A stretch of DNA of 6,690 nucleotides from an uncultured Clostridia bacterium. GTDB lineage: Bacteria > Bacillota > Clostridia > Lachnospirales > Lachnospiraceae. Within the stretch, counting starts at the first letter, position 1. Each line of letters begins with the position of its first letter. The stretch lies in contig CAMZAI010000149.1 in assembly GCA_947304065.1 (NCBI GenBank), forward strand, positions 1-6,690, read 5' to 3'. The position numbers were made by a program, and so were the translations under genes. Of the stretch, positions 1-5,600 are shown piece after piece. A model generated the notes under the pieces. The model saw only the letters and a program-made list of their open reading frames with translations. It was not told where the DNA came from and made no database searches.

Positions 1-61
1 GTATCCGCTGCGTCCGTAATCGGAGCGCACGTGGGAAAAACGCAAAGCGGTTTTCATACAC

Positions 62-78
62 GCGACGCCAGGCGTCGC
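62..78. repeat. Perfect 8-bp palindrome with 1-nt centre
   Basis: GCGACGCC (62-69) and GGCGTCGC (71-78) are exact reverse complements around a single A at 70. As RNA on either strand this gives a 7-bp GC-rich stem with a 3-nt loop. No U-tract follows on either strand, so it does not read as an intrinsic terminator. It lies about 140 bp downstream of the last importer gene. Its function is unknown; the symmetry is seen directly. Confidence 0.6.
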
Positions 79-85
79 ATCCGTA

Positions 86-135
86 GCGTTTCGCGCAGAA
101 AACATATACTTTCGTAATGTCTGTTTGCGAAACGC
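86..135. repeat. Perfect 9-bp inverted repeat with extended stem
   Basis: GCGTTTCGC (86-94) is the exact reverse complement of GCGAAACGC (127-135). Inside it, CAGA (96-99) can pair with TCTG (120-123) across a small internal loop, so the RNA could form a two-part stem capped by about 20 AT-rich bases. No T-run flanks it. It lies in the stretch 1-218, where I see no supportable gene. It could be a 3' structural or RNA-stability element for the importer mRNA, part of a repeat family, or chance. Confidence 0.5.
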
Positions 136-218
136 AGGATAAGCGTGTTTTCGGAAGTTTTACTCGTTGCCGCCCACACCGTATTCCGGCTTGAACCCCC
201 TGAAATCTCCCTGAAATC

Positions 219-1208
219 TTATCTTTCCTCTCTGAAATAGGGCAGTCCCAGATGCTCCGGAGGCTGATCCTCCTTCTTGCGCCGCAGCGACACGAGTATC
301 AGCACGAACAGCGTGATCACGTACGGCAGCATCTTGAACAGCTCCATCGTATATCTGTTGAGGCCTCTGATGTAGAGGTATGCCCAGTACGCGATGCCGA
401 ACAGGTACGCGCCCCAGATCGCATTGACGGGACGCCAGGTAGCGAAGATAACCAGCGCAACTGCGAGCCAGCCGAGCGCCTCTATGGTACCGTCGTTTGC
501 CCAGGTACCCTTGATGAAATCCATGGTGTAGTACAGTCCGCCCAGACCCGAGATACCGGCGCCGATGCAGGTGCCGAGGTATTTGTACAGGGTTACGTTG
601 ATGCCTGCGGCATCGGCCGTGGCGGGATTCTCGCCGACAGCGCGGAGGTTAAGGCCCGTGCGCGTCTTATTGAGGAATATGAACAGGCCGATCGCGATGA
701 TGATCGCAACGTAGGTCAGCCAGCCGTATCCGAATATCGCGTAGAGCGGGCTGCTGGTGTCCTTGCCCGCGATGGCGGAAATATAAGCCCTGAAGGTGCC
801 TGACGCGGCCGAAACGGAAACCTGTCCGACGCCGCCGGCGAACTTCTGGAGCATGCCGCCGAGGAAATTGGCTACGCCGCCGCCGAATATCGTGAGCGTA
901 AGTCCAGTAACGTTCTGGTTGGTCCTGAGCGATATCGTGAGAAAGCTGTAGAGCAGTCCGCCCAGAGCCGCAAACAGGAACGAGAAAACCAGCGCCAGGA
1001 AAGCGGAGAGCAGGCCGTTCGGGTTGGGATTGCCCGTCTCGTAAACAAACGAAGCCGTAAGGCCCGCGATGCCGCCGAGATACATGATTCCGGGAACACC
1101 GAGGTTTAAGTTGCCCGATTTCTCGGTAAGGATCTCACCGAGAGCGCCGAACATGATAACAGTACCGAATACAACGGCGCTGTGGAAGAGAGTCAGTAAT
1201 TCAGTCAT
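219..1208 (-). CDS. Nucleoside ABC transporter, second permease subunit (NupQ-like, BPD_transp_2 family)
   Basis: This 329-residue integral membrane protein is the second channel-forming subunit of a BMP-type nucleoside importer. Residues 23-46 carry the family hallmark region, with GEILTEKSGNLNLG followed by a GG-containing helix (the GE..xERSGxLNLGVEG pattern). Hydrophobic segments run at roughly 10-28, 36-56, 66-93, 100-120, 155-179, 208-228, 240-260, 262-282 and 290-308. A cytoplasmic loop at about 183-205 (R-T-G-L-N-L-R-A-V-G-E-N-P then a D-A-A-G motif) is where this family contacts the ATPase. The C-terminus is a short basic, charged tail. The ATG (1206-1208) overlaps the TGA of the preceding permease gene as ATGA and is served by AGGAGGTG at 1214-1221, five bases upstream, so translational coupling is likely. 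The length is normal for the family. The family call is very secure. Nucleoside specificity is inferred from the operon; sugar importers share the fold but do not carry this BMP-linked pair of unequal permeases. Confidence 0.93.
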   Translation of the reverse strand: MTELLTLFHSAVVFGTVIMFGALGEILTEKSGNLNLGVPGIMYLGGIAGLTASFVYETGNPNPNGLLSAFLALVFSFLFAALGGLLYSFLTISLRTNQNVTGLTLTIFGGGVANFLGGMLQKFAGGVGQVSVSAASGTFRAYISAIAGKDTSSPLYAIFGYGWLTYVAIIIAIGLFIFLNKTRTGLNLRAVGENPATADAAGINVTLYKYLGTCIGAGISGLGGLYYTMDFIKGTWANDGTIEALGWLAVALVIFATWRPVNAIWGAYLFGIAYWAYLYIRGLNRYTMELFKMLPYVITLFVLILVSLRRKKEDQPPEHLGLPYFREER

Positions 1209-2332
1209 TTGCTCACCTCCTGACCGGCAGCTGCTTTATGCCGGAACTTTACCTTGTAGCCGATGAAGAACTCGCTTCCGAGAAGGAAGAAGAGGATGAT
1301 TCCGGTGATGATATGCGAAACATATTCGTTGATGCCGTATTTTGAAGCGATCTGCGATGCGCCCTTGTCGAGGAAAACGATCAGGGCCGAGATCAGGATC
1401 ATCGTAAATGTATTGAACTTGGCCAGCCATGCGACGATGATCGCCGTAAAGCCTCGTCCGCCCGCAGTGGAGGTCGAGATCGTGTGGCTCGCGCCCGAAA
1501 CCGCTACGAAGCCTGCCAGACCGCATATCGCGCCCGAAAGAGCCATCGTGCGGATGTAGACCTTTTTAACGCGGATACCTGCGTAACGCGCGGTATTTAC
1601 CGAATCGCCGACAACCGAGATCTCGTAGCCCTGCTTGGAGTAGCGCAGATATACGTAAACCGCTACTGTCACGGTCATGACTATGATCACGTTCCAGCCG
1701 AAATCGAGGTTCGGAATGTCGTGGAAGAGACTGGGCAGCCATCCGTACTCGTTGTTCGAGTTGATGACGCCGACGGTGTTCGATCCGGGAGGATTCTCCC
1801 AGAGAGCGACCATGTATGAGGTGATCTGTATCGCGATGTAGTTCATCATCAGCGTGAACAGCGTCTCGTTCGTGTTCCAGTGAGCCTTGAAAAAGCCGGG
1901 GAAGAAGCCCCAGACAGCGCCCGCGAGCATGCTCACGACGATCATGATGAGCACGAGCAGAACGGTCGGAAGTCCGGTGAAATACTTCATGCAGACTACC
2001 GTGGCGATGCCTCCGACGAGGATCTGGCCCTCAGCGCCTACATTCCAGAACTTCATGGCGAACGCGGGAGCGAGGCCGACCGAGATGCACAGCAGGGTCA
2101 TGATGTCGCGAATCGTTACCCAGATACGCTTTGAGGTACCGAACGCGCCCGAAGCCATCGTGGCGTAAACCTTAAAAGGATTGATGCGTACGATACAGAC
2201 GATGACGATACCCGAAACGATAAGCGCCAGCAGGAGGCTGAGCAGTCTGATGAGCCATGACTGTGTTCTTGTGATGCCCTCACGCTTTGATATCCTGATC
2301 AAAGGTTCGTGAGCTGTTTCTGACTTAGCCAT
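1205..2332 (-). CDS. Nucleoside ABC transporter, first permease subunit (NupP-like, BPD_transp_2 family)
   Basis: This 375-residue integral membrane protein is the partner of the permease encoded just downstream. It has a hydrophilic N-terminal tail of about 25 residues, then a strong hydrophobic segment at 27-49. The family motif F-W-N-V-G-A-E-G-Q lies at 95-103, N-T-N-E-T-L leading into a helix at 153-158, and the ATPase-facing loop G-Y-E-I-S-V-V-G-D-S...A-R-Y-A-G-I at 235-253. Further helices lie around 78-94, 104-142, 157-177, 213-229, 260-280 and 300-355. The ATG at 2330-2332 follows the ATPase stop by 3 bp. Its Shine-Dalgarno AAGGAGG (2341-2347, spacing 8) sits inside the 3' end of the ATPase gene, so the genes are co-transcribed and probably coupled. 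The larger first permease followed by a smaller second one is the standard order in Firmicute nucleoside importers. The exact substrates (purine or pyrimidine nucleosides) cannot be read from the sequence. Confidence 0.93.
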   Translation of the reverse strand: MAKSETAHEPLIRISKREGITRTQSWLIRLLSLLLALIVSGIVIVCIVRINPFKVYATMASGAFGTSKRIWVTIRDIMTLLCISVGLAPAFAMKFWNVGAEGQILVGGIATVVCMKYFTGLPTVLLVLIMIVVSMLAGAVWGFFPGFFKAHWNTNETLFTLMMNYIAIQITSYMVALWENPPGSNTVGVINSNNEYGWLPSLFHDIPNLDFGWNVIIVMTVTVAVYVYLRYSKQGYEISVVGDSVNTARYAGIRVKKVYIRTMALSGAICGLAGFVAVSGASHTISTSTAGGRGFTAIIVAWLAKFNTFTMILISALIVFLDKGASQIASKYGINEYVSHIITGIILFFLLGSEFFIGYKVKFRHKAAAGQEVSK

Positions 2333-2335
2333 GTC

Positions 2336-3865
2336 TTATGCCTCCTTCCTGTATTTGGTCATGAGCAGTCCGACCTCTTCTTTTGTGATCGTCCTGCAGT
2401 CGACGATGCCCGAAACCTGGCCGCCGCAGAGTACTACGAGACGGTCGCACAGGGCGAGCAGGACGTCGAGGTCCTCACCTACGTAAACAACAGCGACACC
2501 CTTCATTTTCTGATCGGTCAGAAGATTGTATATGGTGTAGGAAGTGTTGATATCAAGTCCGCGCACCGCATATGCGGTCATCAGGACCGACGGAGAGGAG
2601 GCTATCTCACGGCCTACGAGTACCTTCTGTACATTGCCGCCGGAGAGTCGCCTTACGGGGAACTCCGTGCCGGGAGTAACGACCTCGAGCTCTTTCCAGA
2701 TCTGTTTTGCCAGCTCGTTGGGGTCCTTGCGGTTAACGAAGAAACCTTTATTCTTGCGCCATGAGCGCAGCATCATATTGCCGGTCATGCCCATGGAGCC
2801 GACCAGACCCATGCCCAGACGGTCTTCGGGAACAAAACTCATCGCGATGCCCGATTTTTTGATGGCCATAGGATCCATGCCGACGAGGTTCATCGCCTCT
2901 TTTCCTTTGGGGCTGTAGGTAATGCTGCCGGATTGAACGGGATAGAGGCCCGCGATAGCTTCAAGCAGTTCCTTCTGACCTGAGCCTGCAATTCCTGCGA
3001 TACCCAGGATCTCGCCGGAATTGGCGGTAAAGGTAACATCGTCGAGACGCTTTACGCCGTCCTTGTCGAGACATGTAAGATGCTCAACGGTAAGTCTCGG
3101 TTCGGGATTGACCGGATCGGGACGGTTGATGTCGAGTGTGGTGGCGCGTCCGACCATCATGTCGGTGAGAGCCTGCGGAGAAGTCTGCGAAGTCTCGACA
3201 CAGCCGATGTATTCGCCCTTCCTCAGAACCGCGACGCGGTCGGATATCTCCATAACCTCATTGAGCTTATGGGTGATGATTATGATGGATTTGCCGTCCT
3301 TTTTCATGTTGCGCATAACGGCAAAGAGCTTGTCTGTCTCCTGAGGAGTAAGAACCGCGGTGGGCTCGTCGAGAATGAGTATGTCGGCGCCGCGATAGAG
3401 GGCCTTTACTATCTCGAGGGTCTGCTTCTGGGAAACGGACATCTCGTATATCTTTTTGTCGGGATCGATGTCAAAACCGTAGCGCGCAGCGATATCCCTG
3501 ACTTTTGCCGAAACGGCCTTACGGTCGAATTTCTCGGTCTCGTCCTGCCCGAGGATAACATTTTCCGCAGCGGTAAAAACATCAACAAGCTTGAAATGCT
3601 GATGTATCATGCCGATGCCGTATGTGTATGCGTCCTTGGGAGAAGCGATGGAAACTTCTTCGCCGTTGATGAAGATATGCCCTTCGTCGGGGAAATAGAT
3701 GCCCGAGAGCATATTCATAAGAGTTGTTTTTCCGCTGCCGTTCTCACCTAAAAGGGAGAGGATCTCGCCCTGCTTAAGATCGAGATTGACTCTGTCGTTA
3801 GCCGTGACGGAGCCGAAGCGTTTAGTGACGTTGCGCATTTGAACTGCGTATTTGATCGTTTCCAA
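2336..3865 (-). CDS. Nucleoside ABC transporter, double-domain ATP-binding subunit (NupO-like)
   Basis: This cytoplasmic ATPase of about 509 residues has two fused nucleotide-binding domains and energises the importer. Domain 1 is intact: Walker A GENGSGKTT (40-48), Q-loop Gln in IHQHF (Gln 89), signature MSVSQ (142-146), Walker B ILILDEP (162-168) and H-loop His 199. Domain 2 (from about 255) keeps signature LSGGN (407-411) and D-loop RGLD (435-438). Its Walker A is degenerate (GIAGSGQKE, 291-299, without GKS/T), its Walker B lacks Asp-Glu (VLMTAYAV) and its H-loop His is absent (VYVGEDLD). Such asymmetry is typical of sugar/nucleoside ATPases of this class. Start choice: the frame is open to a GTG at 3875-3877 (513 residues), but that codon overlaps the Shine-Dalgarno-like AAAGGTGG (3874-3881). 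That site is ideally placed, 8 nt before the TTG at 3863-3865, and starting there also gives the usual N-terminal length for the family. The stop at 2336 is 3 bp before the first permease gene. Family call secure; start uncertain. Confidence 0.93.
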   Translation of the reverse strand: METIKYAVQMRNVTKRFGSVTANDRVNLDLKQGEILSLLGENGSGKTTLMNMLSGIYFPDEGHIFINGEEVSIASPKDAYTYGIGMIHQHFKLVDVFTAAENVILGQDETEKFDRKAVSAKVRDIAARYGFDIDPDKKIYEMSVSQKQTLEIVKALYRGADILILDEPTAVLTPQETDKLFAVMRNMKKDGKSIIIITHKLNEVMEISDRVAVLRKGEYIGCVETSQTSPQALTDMMVGRATTLDINRPDPVNPEPRLTVEHLTCLDKDGVKRLDDVTFTANSGEILGIAGIAGSGQKELLEAIAGLYPVQSGSITYSPKGKEAMNLVGMDPMAIKKSGIAMSFVPEDRLGMGLVGSMGMTGNMMLRSWRKNKGFFVNRKDPNELAKQIWKELEVVTPGTEFPVRRLSGGNVQKVLVGREIASSPSVLMTAYAVRGLDINTSYTIYNLLTDQKMKGVAVVYVGEDLDVLLALCDRLVVLCGGQVSGIVDCRTITKEEVGLLMTKYRKEA

Positions 3866-3873
3866 AGAGGCGG

Positions 3874-3881
3874 CCACCTTT
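3874..3881 (-). promoter_or_regulatory. Ribosome binding site deciding the ATPase start (TTG versus GTG)
   Basis: Read on the minus strand this is AAAGGTGG, a one-mismatch Shine-Dalgarno, 8 nt upstream of the in-frame TTG at 3865. The alternative GTG (3877) lies inside this element and has no other purine-rich site in front of it. An ATG at 3882-3884 is out of frame, and the ATG at codon 14 counted from the GTG has no Shine-Dalgarno. Confidence 0.55.
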
Positions 3882-3934
3882 CATGAAAATTTAGTAAAAA
3901 ACACCAAAAAAATTTTGTTTTATACTCAAAATTT

Positions 3935-3963
3935 ATGATAACATAACAAATTCTAAAAGTAAA
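3935..3963 (-). promoter_or_regulatory. Candidate sigma-A promoter (extended -10) for the ATPase-permease genes
   Basis: On the minus strand, TTTACT (3958-3963) is separated by 17 bp from TATCAT (3935-3940), with an extended -10 TGn (TGT at 3941-3943). Transcription would start near 3928, giving a leader of about 50-60 nt before the ATPase start. The surroundings are strongly AT-rich, so chance matches are more likely here. Its position just after the terminator that follows the lipoprotein gene makes an internal promoter plausible. Confidence 0.5.
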
Positions 3964-4010
3964 GAATAAAGAGGGTCCGAATTCTAAAAATTCACAAAAA
4001 AGAAAGACCC

Positions 4011-4042
4011 GAAAAAGGAGACTGCCCGTGTGAGCAGTCTCC
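4011..4042 (-). terminator. Intrinsic terminator between the lipoprotein and ATPase genes
   Basis: GGAGACTGC (4017-4025) pairs perfectly with GCAGTCTCC (4034-4042) around an 8-nt loop. On the minus strand the 9-bp stem is followed immediately by TTTTTC, then by a T-rich stretch. It begins 28 bp after the lipoprotein stop codon. A second, weaker structure follows (GGGTC/GACCC at 3973-3977 and 4006-4010, enclosing GAATT/AATTC at 3979-3993). It should end most transcripts after the binding-protein gene, with read-through or a new promoter supplying the ATPase and permeases. Confidence 0.85.
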
Positions 4043-4069
4043 CTTGAATGCTTAAGTGATGAATAAGTC

Positions 4070-5284
4070 TTAGTTCTGCTGCTCGGTGATGCCGTCGATC
4101 CTTAATGCGAACGAAGGTGCCGAGATGTACTCAGACTCATGATAGTAGCCGTCCTTGATGGCTTCGATCTGATCATATTCGAAGTTGTCGTCCGAATCGA
4201 AGCAGAATGTCGACTCAACCTTTGCACCGCCGACGGTGAAGGTGTTGATATCGAATACATGGAGCTTGCCGGCCTTGATGTCAGCCTCAGCCTTTGCAAC
4301 CGCGTCTGCGGTGCCTGCCGCGCAGGAATCACCGAGCTTTGTGATCGCAACGGCGCCGGTCTCATAACCCTCTGACCAGTCGGTAGCGATGTCCTCGCCC
4401 GCAAGAGCTGTCTTGATGGCGTAGGTGTAGTAAACATCCCAGTTATTGGTCGAAGAAGTAAGTGCTGCGGTAGGAGCTACGGAAAGCATGTCAACGTTGT
4501 AACCTACAGAGTAAACAACGGTGCCGGCCTTGTTGGCAGCCTCACATGCCGAAGGAGCACCTGTCGAGTCTGCGTGCTGTCCTACGATAACGCAGCCCTC
4601 TGCGATGAACTTCTCAGCGGTGTTCTGCTCGTCAACGATCGAGAACCAGCTGTTGGTGTAAGAAACATCCATAACAACGTTCGGGAATACCGACTTGATG
4701 CCGAGATAGAATCCGGTGTAACCCGAAACAACCTCTGCGTAAGGATAAGCGCCTACATAACCGACCTTAACGTTGCCGTTTGCGTCGTAGTTCTTGTCTG
4801 TGAGCTTGCCTGCGTCAACGAGCTCCTTGATCTTCATGCCGGCTACGATACCCGAAACGTAACGTGACTCGTAAGTCTTGTTGAATGCGTTCGAGAAATT
4901 CTTAAGGCCTGACTTTAATGCTCTGTCACCGGTCATTGCTACGAACTGAACATCGGGATTTTCCTTGGCTGCTCTCTCGCAGTAGGTCTGATGTCCGTAA
5001 GAGTTCGTGATAACCAGCTTACATCCCTGCTCAACGCAGTCGATACACTTGTCGTAGCAGGTCTCGTCCTCGCCTATGGTGTAGAACCAGATGATCTGAT
5101 CGTCCTTGATGCCGTTGGCCTTTGCAGCCTTCTTGATGCCTTCGATGTGGGCGTGAGTGTAACCCTCATTGTCATCGCCTACAAGAATAACACCGATCTT
5201 GAAATCGTTGCTCTTCTCCTTGCTGCATGCGCCGAGTGAAAGAACCATTACGAGTGCAAGCAGTAATGCAAGTAGTTTCTTCAT
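4070..5284 (-). CDS. BMP-family nucleoside-binding lipoprotein (BmpA/NupN/PnrA-like)
   Basis: This 404-residue surface lipoprotein is the extracellular ligand-binding component of the importer. It opens with a signal peptide (MKK, then a leucine-rich core) ending in the lipobox L-G-A-C. Cys20 is the predicted lipidated residue and the mature protein starts CSKEKSND. The Bmp domain begins with F-K-I-G-V-I-L-V-G at 28-36. Family landmarks include the R-Y-V-S-G-I-V-A-G-M segment at about 140-149, V-G-Y-V-G-A-Y-P near 175-182 and the G-Q-H-A-D-S-T-G ligand-site region near 238-245. Cys75, 79, 82, 87 and 101 form an unusual cluster. The start is ATG 5282-5284, with Shine-Dalgarno GAGGAGGA 6 bp upstream. 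The frame stays open upstream to 5602, but those extra codons cross the promoter and do not resemble protein. The gene is first in the operon, has its own strong promoter and is followed by a terminator. The family is secure; the ligand (probably nucleosides) is inferred from BMP biology and gene order. Confidence 0.95.
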   Translation of the reverse strand: MKKLLALLLALVMVLSLGACSKEKSNDFKIGVILVGDDNEGYTHAHIEGIKKAAKANGIKDDQIIWFYTIGEDETCYDKCIDCVEQGCKLVITNSYGHQTYCERAAKENPDVQFVAMTGDRALKSGLKNFSNAFNKTYESRYVSGIVAGMKIKELVDAGKLTDKNYDANGNVKVGYVGAYPYAEVVSGYTGFYLGIKSVFPNVVMDVSYTNSWFSIVDEQNTAEKFIAEGCVIVGQHADSTGAPSACEAANKAGTVVYSVGYNVDMLSVAPTAALTSSTNNWDVYYTYAIKTALAGEDIATDWSEGYETGAVAITKLGDSCAAGTADAVAKAEADIKAGKLHVFDINTFTVGGAKVESTFCFDSDDNFEYDQIEAIKDGYYHESEYISAPSFALRIDGITEQQN

Positions 5285-5290
5285 AAAATG

Positions 5291-5298
5291 TCCTCCTC
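5291..5298 (-). promoter_or_regulatory. Strong ribosome binding site fixing the lipoprotein start
   Basis: On the minus strand this reads GAGGAGGA and ends 6 nt before the ATG at 5284. The codons after that ATG spell a classic lipoprotein signal peptide. Together these settle the start at 5284 instead of the longer open frame reaching 5602. Confidence 0.9.
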
Positions 5299-5303
5299 TT
5301 TTG

Positions 5304-5357
5304 TTGCGCGCTAAAACGCAATAATATTTTGACCACGAGTACATAATACGCAATAAT
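5304..5357. repeat. 10-bp direct repeat plus short inverted repeat around the importer promoter (operator candidate)
   Basis: ACGCAATAAT occurs exactly at 5316-5325 and again at 5348-5357, a 32-bp offset of about three helical turns. The second copy touches the edge of the -10 box (5343-5348) and runs into the spacer. The first copy lies just downstream of the expected transcription start. TTGCG (5304-5308) and CGCAA (5317-5321) form an inverted repeat overlapping the first copy. The placement fits a repressor or regulator site, but I do not recognise the regulator. Confidence 0.4.
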
Positions 5358-5371
5358 TCTGAAAATGGCAA
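5343..5371 (-). promoter_or_regulatory. Sigma-A promoter of the nucleoside importer operon
   Basis: On the minus strand, TTGCCA (5366-5371, five of six to consensus) is followed after exactly 17 bp by TATTAT (5343-5348, five of six). Transcription should start near 5336, giving a leader of about 50 nt that ends in the strong ribosome binding site of the lipoprotein gene. An A/T-rich tract upstream (about 5372-5400) could serve as an UP element. This is the best promoter in the window. Confidence 0.78.
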
Positions 5372-5453
5372 TACAAAATTAATTTTTTTTATACAATAAA
5401 GTTTGTGAGAGAAGATTATCTGTCTGCAGAAAGGAGACTCCCCCAAAGGTGCG

Positions 5454-5482
5454 TTGCAAGAGGAAAGTGTTTCTGATAAACT
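5454..5482 (+). promoter_or_regulatory. Candidate promoter for the topoisomerase gene
   Basis: TTGCAA (5454-5459) is followed after 17 bp by TAAACT (5477-5482), with an extended -10 TGA in front of it. Each box matches only four of six consensus bases. TATACT at 5485-5490 is a better -10 by sequence but lacks a -35 at a normal distance. Either would give a leader of roughly 100-115 nt before the ATG at 5601. Confidence 0.35.
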
Positions 5483-5501
5483 AATATACTGTAAAGCTGT
5501 G

Positions 5502-5574
5502 CGCCCGGATACGGACGGGTGACAATACGCTTTCATCGGCGGTCCCCGGGCGGATTCTGCCCGGACCGGCAGAT
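5502..5574 (+). promoter_or_regulatory. GC-rich structured 5' leader of the topoisomerase gene
   Basis: Two hairpins can form in tandem. CGCCCG (5502-5507) pairs with CGGGTG (5516-5521), with one G-U pair. CGGT + CCGGGC (5540-5543, 5546-5551) pairs with GCCCGG + ACCG (5559-5568), a 10-bp stem with a 2-nt bulge and a 7-nt loop. ATC/GAT (5535-5537, 5572-5574) could extend it. No U-run follows, so it is not an ordinary terminator. The region is much more GC-rich than the flanking intergenic DNA. It matches no riboswitch class that I can identify by eye. The remaining intergenic DNA (5372-5453, 5575-5600) shows nothing else beyond a weak Shine-Dalgarno AAAGGA at 5583-5588. Confidence 0.4.
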
Positions 5575-5600
5575 CATGCAATAAAGGATTACGGCATTTC

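Noticed and set aside
35..55. Possible terminator (A-run, CGC-AAA-GCG core, T-run)
   Set aside because: The core stem is only 3 bp, extended by A-T pairs past a bulge. It is too weak to call, though it could act bidirectionally.
1..105. Minus-strand open frame from ATG 103-105 running off the left edge
   Set aside because: It has only 35 codons, no convincing Shine-Dalgarno, no recognised protein similarity, and overlaps two inverted repeats. It could be the start of a next gene but cannot be supported.
252..803. 183-codon plus-strand open frame opposite the second permease
   Set aside because: It is an antisense shadow of a conserved membrane protein gene. Its composition is charged and low in hydrophobic residues, as expected of the complement, with no family resemblance.
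3080..3751. 223-codon plus-strand open frame opposite the ATPase gene
   Set aside because: It lies wholly antisense to a clearly conserved ATPase, has no recognisable domain and arises from the codon bias of the real gene.
5430..5444. GGAGACTCCC resembling half of the terminator at 4017
   Set aside because: It shares only about nine bases (AAGGAGACT) with the terminator arm, has no matching second arm and forms no stable stem.
5501..5570. Known riboswitch (purine, guanidine, c-di-GMP types) in the topB leader
   Set aside because: I could not find the conserved core motifs of these classes. The hairpins alone do not identify a class.
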